Source of the DNA: Shinella sp. H4-D48 | GTDB lineage: Bacteria; Pseudomonadota; Alphaproteobacteria; Rhizobiales; Rhizobiaceae | NCBI RefSeq assembly: GCF_022637395.1 | Contig: NZ_CP093338.1 | Coordinates: 558,001-622,000, forward strand | Direction of reading: 5' to 3' | DNA length: 64,000 nt | Shown here: piece after piece, positions 26,592 through 35,802 of the stretch | Layout: every line of letters begins with the position of its first letter | Numbering within the stretch: the stretch's first letter is position 1 | Position numbers and translations under genes: made by a program | Notes under the pieces: model-generated | What the model was told of the DNA's origin: nothing | Seen by the model: the letters and a program-made list of their open reading frames with translations, nothing else | Database searches by the model: none

Positions 26592-28380
26592 AGCGGACCT
26601 GTTATTGCGCCGGGTTCGCTTCGCAGCAGGTCCGAAGCCGTGGGAGGACGCTGGCCCGCTGCTGCTTCGACACAAAGACGGTGCGGTACGTCTCGTACAC
26701 CGAGGCTTCGAGGCGTCGCCCGAAGACGGTTGGTGCTTTGAGATGCCCTATCCCATTGCCCCACCCCAGGGGCTGGCAGTACGTCGCTGGACGGCGCTAT
26801 GGCCGTTTTCACGCTCCCATGGCGCAACCTTGGTAGACATGGCGCTCGCCGGAGTACCTACCCTTGCTCTGCTTCTCCCCTTTCTGCTGTTCACAGCACC
26901 GAGCGCGTTAACGTGTGTCGGGCTCATTGTAAGCGCGACCTGCCTGTTTTCTGCATCTTGCGTCGCCCGTCAACGACTGGAGCGGGACGAGTCCATACGC
27001 GTCCATGCCCGCCTTTGGGATCGGATAATCAGGACACCCCTTCCCACCGCCGACGCAACGGACCTCGACGACAATGCGATGAGGCGGGCATTTCTGCTGG
27101 AGCGGGGTCTGGAGGGGGCGCTCACAATCGCTGCCGAACGCCGAAATTGCATCGCCTCCGCGGCTGTGATCACCACTGCCGCTGTTTTCCTCCCTGATCA
27201 CACGTTCCACCTGCTCCTCTTGACGCATATCCCCACCGCGCTCGGCATCGCCTTCCTAGTCGAAAGCGGCCGCCTCGCTCTTGGCCAGCGCGCCGCGGTT
27301 GCACGGCGCGACCTCTCAACCCTGGAAAGACGTCTCGCGCACGCCATGCCCATGCTGCGACAACACGGTGCGTCAAAACAAAAAATCAGGGAACTGGAGG
27401 CCGGGCATCTGGAGTTCGCCGCGAGTAAACATACAGAGCGCCTGGTTCAGTTAGCCGTCAACGCCATACCCATTCTGCTTGCAACCATTGGCCTCGTGAC
27501 GACGCTCTCCACACCTGCCGCCCTGACTGCTGGTATCTTCCCTGGCCTGCTTTTGCTCCTTCCGGCAATATGGTGTGCCGCCGATGGAGGCGTTCGCCTA
27601 GCGCGCCTTCGTGATGCTGGACGGCGCGTCGAGGCGCTCAAGCCGCTCGGACTTCACCAGTCTTCAAACGCGGCAGATCATTTTCCGCTTGACCAGATCG
27701 AAAGCGTCCAACTGAAGGCAGTCGGCTTTCGCTATGAACCAGACACACCCCCTATCCTTTCCGATTTCTCCATTAATGTATCCCGCGGGCAGATCATTGC
27801 GCTCACCGGCTCGTCTGGCAGCGGCAAGTCAACGCTGCTCAATATTTTGATGGGTCTGACCGCTCCGCAGGTGGGCACCATCATTGTCAATGGCATGCTG
27901 CGCGATTGGCACACGCTTTCCAATTATCGCGCCAGGATTGCGGGCATCCTACAGGACACACCGATCGGACTTTCGAGCATCCGCGCGTTTATTGGGCAAA
28001 ATGCGCTAATGGCACCCGAGGCGGTCATTCTCCAAGCAGCAGCCGATGCGGGACTCGCCAATGCTATCGCTGACTTTCCGATGGGGATGCAGTCACTCGT
28101 CGCCGAAGGCGGCTTTCCGCGGAGCCTCGGCCAACAACTTCTCATTGCCCGTGCGCTCGCACAACAGCCGGATCTTCTTTTTATCGACGAAACCTTCTCG
28201 ACCCTCGACCAAAACGTCGTCGAAACTGTCATTGCTGCCATTCGCAGACGCCGCATCGCACTCGTGTTCGTTACGCACCGATCTGACCTCGCTGTCCTGG
28301 CCGATCATTCGATATCTCTAGATCCACTTCCCGCTTCTTCCGCCCCCTCCAAGATCCAAAACGACGCATGCGCTTTATGA
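26581..28380 (+). CDS. ABC transporter subunit, catalytic partner with degenerate signature motif
   Basis: About 599 residues: a short N-terminal domain, a six-helix-type membrane domain (about 75-340, hydrophobic segments at LALLLPFLLF, GLIVSATCLF, PILLATIGLV, GLLLLLPAIW) and an ATPase. Walker A GSSGSGKST, the Q-loop ILQDTP, Walker B FIDETFSTLD and the H-loop VTHRSD are intact, but the signature LSGGQ is changed to RSLGQ. This complements the upstream subunit, which keeps LSGGQ and lost the other motifs. The start at 26581 (MWREADLLL) overlaps the upstream stop. Likely a heterodimeric exporter of a leader-cleaved peptide. Confidence 0.85.
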   Translation: MWREADLLLRRVRFAAGPKPWEDAGPLLLRHKDGAVRLVHRGFEASPEDGWCFEMPYPIAPPQGLAVRRWTALWPFSRSHGATLVDMALAGVPTLALLLPFLLFTAPSALTCVGLIVSATCLFSASCVARQRLERDESIRVHARLWDRIIRTPLPTADATDLDDNAMRRAFLLERGLEGALTIAAERRNCIASAAVITTAAVFLPDHTFHLLLLTHIPTALGIAFLVESGRLALGQRAAVARRDLSTLERRLAHAMPMLRQHGASKQKIRELEAGHLEFAASKHTERLVQLAVNAIPILLATIGLVTTLSTPAALTAGIFPGLLLLLPAIWCAADGGVRLARLRDAGRRVEALKPLGLHQSSNAADHFPLDQIESVQLKAVGFRYEPDTPPILSDFSINVSRGQIIALTGSSGSGKSTLLNILMGLTAPQVGTIIVNGMLRDWHTLSNYRARIAGILQDTPIGLSSIRAFIGQNALMAPEAVILQAAADAGLANAIADFPMGMQSLVAEGGFPRSLGQQLLIARALAQQPDLLFIDETFSTLDQNVVETVIAAIRRRRIALVFVTHRSDLAVLADHSISLDPLPASSAPSKIQNDACAL

Positions 28381-30548
28381 TCCACCCATCGCTCCGGGCC
28401 ACCATGTTCGGGCTGATTGCCGGGATTGATGGTCTCGGCACCAGCGTTGCCTTCGCGGCATTGATCTTCTCTGGGACGCTTGCGGAGGGGTTTGCTGCCG
28501 GGGTTAGCGTCATGCTGCTCAGTTCCGTGCTGCTCGGTGCTTATATCTCCCTCCGCAGCCGCTTTCCGACGAGCGTCGCCCAAGTTCAGGAAACGACCAT
28601 CGCCATCCTCGCTTCCGCCATCGTTGCTGCCACAGCCACGATGAGCACAGCGGACGGCGGGCAAAAGGTTGCGACGGCCTTCGCCATCCTTGCCACCAGC
28701 ACGTTTGCTACGGGTGCCTTTTTCTATTTTTCCGGTCGGTTTGGCTTGGGCGCGATGGTGAGGTTTCTTCCCTTTTCCGTCGTTGCGGGCTTCCTCGCTG
28801 GATCCGGCTGGCTCCTCATCGAGGGTGCGCTGATGATGGTCAGCCATACGGATGGGGCAATCGGAATGCTGCAGTCCCTTGGCCAGTTCTCCGTCCTGGC
28901 AATACTACTGCCGGCCCTGCTTTTCGCGCTTATACTAACGGCAGGCCTACGCCTGATGTCGAATCCGCTTGTCATGCCCGCCATCATGATAGCAGCAATT
29001 GCGCTCTTTCATCTCTCCCTGTGGGCGGCCGGTCTGCCAATAGAGGATGCGCGCGCAAGGGGATGGCTGCCGGAACTCTCAGGCGCTAGCGGTCTCCAAC
29101 TCCACTCGCCCCTGGCAATTCTCCGAGAGGCGGATTGGGGCGTGGTCCTCTCCGTACTTCCAATGCTGGTGTCGGTTCCCCTCATAGCCATGGCTGGCCT
29201 TCTGCTGAACACGAGCGGACTTGAGCTGGCGGCTGGAAAGGACATTGATGCCGACGCCGAACTGAAAACGACCGGCCAAGCGAACATCTTCGTGAGTCTC
29301 ATTGGCGGCGCCTCTGGATTCACCGGCATCGGCATGACGTTGCTCGCCCGCCGGCTCGGCGTCATCGGTCGAGCGGCCGGCCTTGCCAGTGCTGCCGCCA
29401 TGACGCTTGCTCTGCCTTTTGCAACGGAACTCGCGGGCGCTGTGCCTCTCTTCCTAGCCGCCGGCCTGATGATGATGCTGGGTGGCGAACTGCTATATGA
29501 CTGGGCCGTCGCGACGCGCAGGACCCTACCGCACCTCGAATGGGCAGCGGTTCTCACAATCGTTTTGACGATGATGGTTTTCGGCTTCATAACGGGTATC
29601 GCCATCGGCCTTGCCTTCTCCGTCATCACTTTCGTCTTCAATTACGCCCGCCTCCCTGCCATTCGGCTTGCGGCCAGTGGTCGCAACCGTCGCAGCAACA
29701 CGGACCGCTCCGCATCCGCTCTTCGTGTTCTCGAGGAGAAGGGCGAAACCATTCATATCCTCGAACTTCAGAACTATCTCTTTTTCGGAACGATGGAGCA
29801 GGTAGTCTCAGCAGTGCGACGTCGGCTTGCCGAAGATCATCCCCCGCAATTCCTGATACTCGATTTCCGCTACGTCAGCGGCGTCGACTCGGCCGCGATT
29901 ACCGGTCTTGCAAAAATCTTTAGAATGGCCACCGTTGAAAACGTTGCCATCACGCTCACGGCCCTTCCCGAAACAGTGGCGCGTTCGCTCGCTCATGCGA
30001 TGCAAGAGGCGCAAGACCACGGGACCGTCACTGTCGCAGCCGATCTGGACCATGCGCTGGAAGCCTGCGAAGAACGCCTCATCTTGGAAGATGACAACGC
30101 AAAGGAGCCTGAAGGAATTGCCGAGCAGCTCGTTCGTGCGCTTGGTCCGCATAGGCGCCTCGCTGATCTCATTGCCGTCATGGAGCGGACGCAGCACGCG
30201 CGTGGCGCTATCCTTATACATTCCGGTGAGGAGGCCGACGATATTTATATCGTCGCCAAGGGGTCGGTAAAGGTGCAGATGCAGCTTGCCAGCGGACGCA
30301 TGCTGCGCTTGCGAACAATGACAGCCGGCGCGGTACTCGGCGAAGTGGCATTCTATCTCCGCGGCCCCCGCACCGCGGATGTGGTTGTTGAGCAGGATGC
30401 CACCCTGTGCACGTTGACGCGCACGGTTCTGGAAGGACTTGAACGAAATGATCCGGAGCTTGCCGTCCTAGCCCATCGCCTATTCGCTCACGCCCTCGCC
30501 GAACGCGTAGCGATTGCAAATCGATTGGTCAGCCTGCTGAGCAATTAA
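28368..30548 (+). CDS. SulP-family transporter with STAS and cyclic-nucleotide-binding domains
   Basis: A 726-residue protein. The SulP/SLC26-like membrane domain (about 1-440, 10-12 helices, e.g. FLPFSVVAGFLAGSG) is followed by a STAS domain (about 460-560, FLILDFRYVSGVDSAAITGL) and a C-terminal cNMP-binding domain (about 600-720). The phosphate-binding cassette reads GEVAFYLRGPRTADVV with the ligand Arg present, unlike the CNBD protein at 11388. SulP proteins move anions such as sulfate, bicarbonate or dicarboxylates; the substrate is unknown here. The ATG overlaps the preceding ABC gene by 13 bases, so transport would be gated by the cyclic nucleotide made by the operon's cyclase (inference). 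Confidence 0.9.
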   Translation: MRFMIHPSLRATMFGLIAGIDGLGTSVAFAALIFSGTLAEGFAAGVSVMLLSSVLLGAYISLRSRFPTSVAQVQETTIAILASAIVAATATMSTADGGQKVATAFAILATSTFATGAFFYFSGRFGLGAMVRFLPFSVVAGFLAGSGWLLIEGALMMVSHTDGAIGMLQSLGQFSVLAILLPALLFALILTAGLRLMSNPLVMPAIMIAAIALFHLSLWAAGLPIEDARARGWLPELSGASGLQLHSPLAILREADWGVVLSVLPMLVSVPLIAMAGLLLNTSGLELAAGKDIDADAELKTTGQANIFVSLIGGASGFTGIGMTLLARRLGVIGRAAGLASAAAMTLALPFATELAGAVPLFLAAGLMMMLGGELLYDWAVATRRTLPHLEWAAVLTIVLTMMVFGFITGIAIGLAFSVITFVFNYARLPAIRLAASGRNRRSNTDRSASALRVLEEKGETIHILELQNYLFFGTMEQVVSAVRRRLAEDHPPQFLILDFRYVSGVDSAAITGLAKIFRMATVENVAITLTALPETVARSLAHAMQEAQDHGTVTVAADLDHALEACEERLILEDDNAKEPEGIAEQLVRALGPHRRLADLIAVMERTQHARGAILIHSGEEADDIYIVAKGSVKVQMQLASGRMLRLRTMTAGAVLGEVAFYLRGPRTADVVVEQDATLCTLTRTVLEGLERNDPELAVLAHRLFAHALAERVAIANRLVSLLSN

Positions 30549-30924
30549 ACGAGAAGTCGTGCAAGGCAGGTCAAAAAGCCCTCTGATAAAGTAGACGGAT
30601 TGTTTCCAACCTCCTCGAAAGGCCATCACACCCAATCGATGTAGGCTTGCGCGCTGCGTGCTAGGACAATACTCAAGCGGTGACGACGATGACGTACCAT
30701 CGCCATGGCGTGACGTGTGCCTTTGGATCCAACCTCTCGATCGTATCATTATGACGTCACGGGCCTCCAGACGACACATGCTATCACAGCTGCGATTACG
30801 TGATCGCAAACGTTATTCATGGGACGCTGCCCGCAGATTGGCAATTAACCGGGAACGGTAGCCCCAGGACCCATCGGTTTGAAGTGCTGGCTATGATTCA
30901 GGCTGCTGTGCAGGAGCATGTCTG
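30549..30924. other. Intergenic region, no supported gene
   Basis: Downstream of the SulP gene I see no credible coding frame. The segment next to the IS5 fragment may be degraded mobile-element or flank sequence. Confidence 0.45.
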
Positions 30925-31065
30925 ATGAGTCATTTGCTTTGGCTTACGGACGAGCAGATGGCCCGTCTCCAGCGCTATTTTTCCAAGAGCCATGGTCGCC
31001 AGCGCGTTGATGATCGGATGGAGACACATTGGTCAATATTCCAGACTCGACAGTTCAGAAATTAA
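30925..31065 (+). pseudogene. IS5-family transposase N-terminal fragment
   Basis: The 46-codon frame starts MSHLLWLTDEQMARLQRYF and continues FSKSHGRQRVDDR, the conserved N-terminus of IS5/IS1031-type transposases. Similarity ends at about base 31017, after which unrelated codons run to a TAA at 31063-31065. The catalytic DDE domain is absent, so it is a truncated remnant marking an old insertion between the SulP operon and the DoxX gene. Confidence 0.75.
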
Positions 31066-31105
31066 TTTCTATACCACGAAGTCTGAAAATTAGATTGAGG
31101 ACAAT

Positions 31106-31504
31106 ATGCCGGACGCGATCGCTCTCATTTTGGAAAACCCCCTGACACTCATCGTCGCGAGGGTTCTGCTGACACTGCTCTTTTGGATGGCTGGCCTGTT
31201 CGGCGTCTTCAACTTTCCTTTGGTGCTGCGAGAAATGGAAGAGGCTGGCCTGCGCTTTCCAAGGACATGTGCCGTGGCGATGATCATCTGCCAATTGGTC
31301 GGCTCGGCACTAATCATTACCAACGTCTATGGTCTCGGATGGCTGGGTGCCGGTGCCTTGGGCGTCTTCACGCTTCTCTCAGTTCCACTGGGGCACCCTT
31401 TCTGGAAATTTGAAGAGCCCAGAAAGACACATGAATTCCAGATTGCACTTGAACATGTGACAGTCGTTGGTGGATTGCTGATGGCGGCCATACTATCGTA
31501 CTGA
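31106..31504 (+). CDS. DoxX-like membrane protein
   Basis: A 132-residue protein with four hydrophobic helices (for example LTLLFWMAGLFGVFNF and ITNVYGLGWLGAGALGVF), the DoxX-family size and layout. Family members are small inner-membrane proteins linked to redox/stress functions; no specific role is evident. TGAGGA precedes the ATG. The TetR gene follows after 19 bases on the same strand, suggesting a two-gene operon under self-control. Confidence 0.78.
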   Translation: MPDAIALILENPLTLIVARVLLTLLFWMAGLFGVFNFPLVLREMEEAGLRFPRTCAVAMIICQLVGSALIITNVYGLGWLGAGALGVFTLLSVPLGHPFWKFEEPRKTHEFQIALEHVTVVGGLLMAAILSY

Positions 31505-31523
31505 CAGGACGAAGGCGTTTCTG

Positions 31524-32189
31524 ATGAAGCAACCCGAGGAAGGGCCAAAACGGTCAAGAGGTCGGCCAAAAGACCACGCCAAGATCACTGCATTGTTCGA
31601 CGCTGCGCGAGACTTGTTTTTGACGAGAGGCATCGACGTAACGCTTGAGGAAATAGCCCGCCACGCCAACGTCGCGAAAGCGACGATCTATTCCCGCGTT
31701 GCAAGCAAGGAAGAACTGATCGAAGCGGTCATACGCCGTGAATCCGATCTGACGATTACCGATGACGAGTTCCACGCATCCGAAAACCTGCCGATCAAAG
31801 AAGCTCTGGTGGCTTTTGGTGCGCGCTACCTGAAGTTTATCAACGGTCGAGAACTTCACGGGTGGGACAGGTTGATGGCATCCGCGTCGGCGGCGCATCC
31901 CGATCTTCCGCGTAAGTTTTTTGATGCTGGACCAGGTAGGGCTCAAAAGATGCTCGTCGAGATCATCGGCAACGCTTGTGCCAGGAGTGAGCTACCAGCT
32001 CTCGATTCCGGAGTGGCTGCTGATGATCTCACTGGTTTATGGCTCGGCTTCGTGAACCTGGAAATCAAGCTGGGCGCGCGCGAGCCCCTGACGGACGCTG
32101 AAATTAGCCAAAAGGTATCGAGGGGCGTGGACCTCTTTCTCAAAATCTACGGCACATCGGATACTGTCGTCAAACTCAGCCGCAGGTGA
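31524..32189 (+). CDS. TetR/AcrR-family transcriptional regulator
   Basis: A 221-residue regulator. The N-terminal TetR HTH is clear (ITALFDAARDLFLTRGID, VTLEEIARHANVAKATIYSR, KEELIEAVI; about residues 20-75), followed by an all-helical ligand-binding domain. GAAGG lies 8 bases before the ATG. It probably represses itself and the DoxX gene upstream. The N-terminal basic stretch (EEGPKRSRGRPK) is a common TetR feature. Confidence 0.88.
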   Translation: MKQPEEGPKRSRGRPKDHAKITALFDAARDLFLTRGIDVTLEEIARHANVAKATIYSRVASKEELIEAVIRRESDLTITDDEFHASENLPIKEALVAFGARYLKFINGRELHGWDRLMASASAAHPDLPRKFFDAGPGRAQKMLVEIIGNACARSELPALDSGVAADDLTGLWLGFVNLEIKLGAREPLTDAEISQKVSRGVDLFLKIYGTSDTVVKLSRR

Positions 32190-32219
32190 TCATCGCCGTG
32201 CTTGACCGGTCGGATCCTC

Positions 32220-33119
32220 TCACCTTTCAAGCGATGTCAAAACGTCTTCTCGAAAGAGATCCGCAGCCGGGTTTGCCGAGTGACCACCGCTGTGTTTGGC
32301 CCAGAACATGCCGAGTTCCCACATCGGAAATTCGTCATCTTCACGGTCAATATCCAAGGTGAGGATAGTCCGACCCTGGATCATTGCTTCGGGTATCATC
32401 GCCAAACCGAAGCCTCGCTCAACGAACTCGAGAAGCAGTCCAAGCTCGTCGACCTCGAACGAAGTCGTCCGATTAACACCATTCGACCGAAACACCTGGT
32501 CAACGAGTTTTCTGAGATCCCACCTCATTGAGACATCAACGAAAGGTTCTTCACCTAGCGCCTCGAATGGAACACGAATCCTCTTCGACAGCGAATGCCC
32601 CTTGCCGCAGGCGACAACCAATCTTGAAGAAAATATCGACGCTACCTCAAGCCCTATGCGGTTCATTCCGTACAAGGGCATGAAAGCGACGTCGACAGAC
32701 CCACGACGCAGCTCTGTATTCAGGTCTCCTGGCCTTGTTTCGCGGACGCTGATTTCGACGTTTGGATGGTCGTCTTTGAAAGACTGAAGCATTTGGGGGA
32801 TGTCGAGAAATGGAGCAAGGCTCTGGACGATAGAAACGACGAGCCTTCCCGAAGAGCCTGCCTTTACCGCTCCTATCGATTTCTGCGCAGCCGTCAGTGC
32901 AGCCAGAACCCGTCGTGCTTCCGGAAGGAATATCTGGCCGGCAGGGCTCAGTTCGACCCGTCGTGTTGTGCGGATGAAGAGTGATGTGCCTATCTCGTCT
33001 TCCAACCCTTTGATAGCCGCTGAAAGCCCGGATTGAACGATGTGGCAACGCTCTGCGGCTTTGGAAAAATGCTGCTCTTCTGCCGCCGCGACAAACATTT
33101 CGATCTGTCTGATTTCCAT
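32220..33119 (-). CDS. LysR-family transcriptional regulator
   Basis: A 299-residue LTTR. N-terminal winged HTH (residues 1-60: EIRQIEMFVAAAEEQHFSKA, RCHIVQSGLSAAIKGLEDEI, LFIRTTRRVELSPAG), followed by a substrate-binding domain with the usual alpha/beta folds. It is divergent from the CynX-type MFS gene, which is its most likely target. The start codon lies inside an imperfect inverted repeat ATCGG-ACT-CCGAT that may be an autoregulatory site. Confidence 0.9.
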   Translation of the reverse strand: MEIRQIEMFVAAAEEQHFSKAAERCHIVQSGLSAAIKGLEDEIGTSLFIRTTRRVELSPAGQIFLPEARRVLAALTAAQKSIGAVKAGSSGRLVVSIVQSLAPFLDIPQMLQSFKDDHPNVEISVRETRPGDLNTELRRGSVDVAFMPLYGMNRIGLEVASIFSSRLVVACGKGHSLSKRIRVPFEALGEEPFVDVSMRWDLRKLVDQVFRSNGVNRTTSFEVDELGLLLEFVERGFGLAMIPEAMIQGRTILTLDIDREDDEFPMWELGMFWAKHSGGHSANPAADLFREDVLTSLER

Positions 33120-33164
33120 ATCGGACTCCGATTAATCTCCAAACAGGATAATTGATATCCGATA
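33119..33164. promoter_or_regulatory. Candidate LysR operator repeats in the divergent region
   Basis: TATCGGA at 33119-33125 and TCCGATA within TATCCGATA at 33156-33164 are reverse complements; ATCGG/CCGAT at 33120-33132 is a second inverted pair. They lie between the LysR gene and the MFS gene, as LTTR sites usually do. Predicted from symmetry only. Confidence 0.35.
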
Positions 33165-33226
33165 AATTCGTTTGAGCGAAATGTCACGTCGAGGCATGGG
33201 GTTTGCTGACCAAAAAGGAGCGCTGC

Positions 33227-34486
33227 ATGTCCACATCTGAAAACACTCTTGAACAACGGCCGCCATCTGACGAGGCGACAATGTTGCTTGAACCGTCCAA
33301 CACCCGAAATGCTGTTCTCAGTATCCTGCTGGTCGTATTTATTTCGATGAACCTGCGGCCCTTGCTGACCAGTGTTGCGCCCGTCCTTCAGGACATCCAG
33401 CGCGACCTGTCGATATCAAATTTTTGGATAAGCATTCTCATGACCGTTCCCGTGATTTGCCTCGGTATCTTCGGTCCCTTTGCGTCTGTTCTTTCCCGCA
33501 GACTTGGATTGGAAGGCGTCATCGTGGCTGCACTCGCTTTTGCATTTATGGGAGCCACACTCCGCTCGTTTGGCATTGTCCCATTGTATCTCGGAACGGT
33601 TATGATTGGCGCAAGCATGTCCCTCCTGGGCATTCTTACGCCTGTGTTGATCAAACGCGACTTTCCACAAAAAGTTGGGCCCATGATGGGCCTGTTCGCC
33701 ATGATTTTAGGTTTCGGCGCTGCGGTCTCCACGGCTTCAGCGGTACCAATCAAGGAAGCATTCGGTGGGAGTTGGCGAATTGGGCTGTCCGTGTGGATAA
33801 TGCCCGTCGTCGTAGCGGCTGTGATCGCGATTGCTATGTTGCGCTCCGGGATCAATCACGGGCGAACGCATGCGGCGAAGAAATACACGATCATGCATGA
33901 CCCCATTTCCTGGCAACTCACCGCGTTCTTTGCGCTGATCGCGTCATCGGCATATGCGGCCATCAGTTGGGGGCCTTCAATGCTCGCTGCACGGGGTCTC
34001 GATGCCCAAACATGCGGTTTTATCATGTCCGTGTTTTTTCTGGCGCAGATGCCAAGCGGCCTTATTGTGCCGATGATTGCCGGGAAAATGCGCGATCAGC
34101 GCTTGATAACGAGTGCAATGGTGATCCTAGCGTCACTTGGCATGATCGCGTTCCTGTTTGCGCCGACGTGGTCGCTCCTGGGTGTGGCTGTAATCGTTGG
34201 GATAGGCCAAGGGGGCGGGTTTGCTGTTGCTTTGACACTCATTGTGCTGCGTTCAGCAGACCAGCAAGTCGCAGCCAAATTATCCAGCGTCGTGCAAAGT
34301 ATTGGGTATGTGGTCGGCGGTCTTGTCGGTCCGTTTGCGGTCGGACTTCTTCACGATTTCTCGGGCAACTGGTCGGTGGTTGCGATCTTCTATACGGTTG
34401 TCGGCGTGCTTTCGCTTGCCTTTGGGTATGGCGCCAGCCGGAACCACAAGGTGCAGAAGCGCTGCAAAGCCGACATCCACTTATAA
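33227..34486 (+). CDS. CynX/NimT-family MFS transporter
   Basis: A 419-residue transporter with 12 hydrophobic helices. The MNLRPLLTSVAPVLQDI segment in helix 1 and the GPFASVLSRRLG loop are typical of the CynX/NimT (cyanate/2-nitroimidazole) MFS branch; the actual substrate is unknown. The ATG at 33227 was chosen over one at 33203 because AAGGAG lies 7 bases upstream. Divergent from the LysR gene, probably its regulator. Confidence 0.87.
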   Translation: MSTSENTLEQRPPSDEATMLLEPSNTRNAVLSILLVVFISMNLRPLLTSVAPVLQDIQRDLSISNFWISILMTVPVICLGIFGPFASVLSRRLGLEGVIVAALAFAFMGATLRSFGIVPLYLGTVMIGASMSLLGILTPVLIKRDFPQKVGPMMGLFAMILGFGAAVSTASAVPIKEAFGGSWRIGLSVWIMPVVVAAVIAIAMLRSGINHGRTHAAKKYTIMHDPISWQLTAFFALIASSAYAAISWGPSMLAARGLDAQTCGFIMSVFFLAQMPSGLIVPMIAGKMRDQRLITSAMVILASLGMIAFLFAPTWSLLGVAVIVGIGQGGGFAVALTLIVLRSADQQVAAKLSSVVQSIGYVVGGLVGPFAVGLLHDFSGNWSVVAIFYTVVGVLSLAFGYGASRNHKVQKRCKADIHL

Positions 34487-34684
34487 GAAGAGGGACCGAA
34501 ACAGCCCGGCCAAGTCCAACGCCAGCGATATGCACGGTCTAAGTTGGTGAACGACAGCTTCCGGAATACTAAAACAGACTGAATGAATGAAATGACGCCG
34601 CAAAAACGGTCACAGCGAGTGGACTACATCTGGTTGATCGGATGCCCGGCCAATAGGTTGGCCTGATATCAAGAAGACAATCAT

Positions 34685-34698
34685 CCAAAACGTTTTGG
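34685..34698. promoter_or_regulatory. LacI-type operator 1
   Basis: Perfect 14-base palindrome CCAAAACGTTTTGG with the central CG typical of LacI/GalR operators. It lies 53 bases before the LacI-family start codon. Confidence 0.82.
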
Positions 34699-34707
34699 CA
34701 TTGACTC

Positions 34708-34721
34708 CCAAAACGTTTTGG
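34708..34721. promoter_or_regulatory. LacI-type operator 2
   Basis: Second identical CCAAAACGTTTTGG palindrome, centre 23 bases from the first. The spacing (about two helical turns) supports cooperative binding and autoregulation of the LacI gene and perhaps the downstream importer. Confidence 0.82.
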
Positions 34722-34750
34722 ATAATTTTAACTCCATCTCGGGAGGAGAC

Positions 34751-35761
34751 ATGGCCAATTTGAAGCAGCTTGCCCAGTCGTTGGGACTATCTATCACAAC
34801 TGTCTCGCGCGCGCTGGACGGCTATGCCGACGTCTCCGCTGCGACCCGTGAACGGGTACAGCAGGCAGCAGATAAAGCGGGATATCGTCCTAATGCATCG
34901 GCGCGCCGACTTCGAAAACAGCGCGCCGAACTGGTGGCAGTGACGCTGCCGAGCGAACCTGGGCATATCGGTCCTGCCCATTTTCTAGAAATGTTGTCCG
35001 GCTGCGCCGAACATCTCGCTGTCGCTGGTCTGAACCTGGTAATCGCTCCGGTTCCAAGCGGCGAAAGTGAGCTCGATATGTGTCGTCGCTTCGTTGACGG
35101 GCAGCGGGTGGATGCCATGCTGCTGGTACGCACCAAACGCCGAGACGAACGCGTCGAATTCCTGCAGTCGCGCGGCATACCCTTCGTCACCAACGGCCGT
35201 ACCGAATCGGCCGTCCAGCATCCGTTCATCGATGGCGATGGCTTTTCCGGCTTCCACCGCGCGACTTTGCGCTTTCATGACGCCGGCCATCGGCATATCG
35301 GCCATATTGCCGGGCCTCAGGACTATTTCTTTGCACATGAGCGCAAGAATGGATGGGAAGCGGCGATGCGTGAGCGTGGTCTACCGTCGGATCTTTGCGT
35401 CGAGCAGGCCCCAACCGAGCAAGGCGGCTATATGGCCGCCCTCGCACTGTTGGAACGGATCGATCGGCCGACGGCGCTGGTTTGTGCCACCGACGAAATG
35501 GCGATAGGTGCGATGCGGGCGCTGCGTGAGGTCGAAGGCGGCGAAGCGATCAGTCTGGTCGGTCATGACGACCTGCCGATCGGCGCCTATACCAGCCCGG
35601 CGCTCTCGACCATGCGCATGACCGGCGGGAACCTAGGTCGAAGCTTCGCTTCATTGTTGCTGCGCACTATCGCAGGCGAACCCGCAGAAGCCCTGCAGCA
35701 ATTGCATGCGATTGAATTCGTTGACCGAGACAGCCATCGACTGCCGTCGATTGCGGCCTGA
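34751..35761 (+). CDS. LacI-family transcriptional regulator
   Basis: A 336-residue regulator. LacI HTH at residues 1-25 (ANLKQLAQSLGLSITTVSRAL), hinge with GYRPNASARRLRKQR, and a periplasmic-binding-like effector domain. The ATG at 34751 is preceded by GGGAGGAGA; the frame opens at 34718. Two operator palindromes sit just upstream. It is directly followed by a sugar ABC importer, so it likely represses that operon in the absence of the imported sugar or its derivative. Confidence 0.92.
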   Translation: MANLKQLAQSLGLSITTVSRALDGYADVSAATRERVQQAADKAGYRPNASARRLRKQRAELVAVTLPSEPGHIGPAHFLEMLSGCAEHLAVAGLNLVIAPVPSGESELDMCRRFVDGQRVDAMLLVRTKRRDERVEFLQSRGIPFVTNGRTESAVQHPFIDGDGFSGFHRATLRFHDAGHRHIGHIAGPQDYFFAHERKNGWEAAMRERGLPSDLCVEQAPTEQGGYMAALALLERIDRPTALVCATDEMAIGAMRALREVEGGEAISLVGHDDLPIGAYTSPALSTMRMTGGNLGRSFASLLLRTIAGEPAEALQQLHAIEFVDRDSHRLPSIAA

Positions 35762-35802
35762 AGGTTCACAAAATTGATTACAACAACACCCGGAGGAAAA
35801 CA

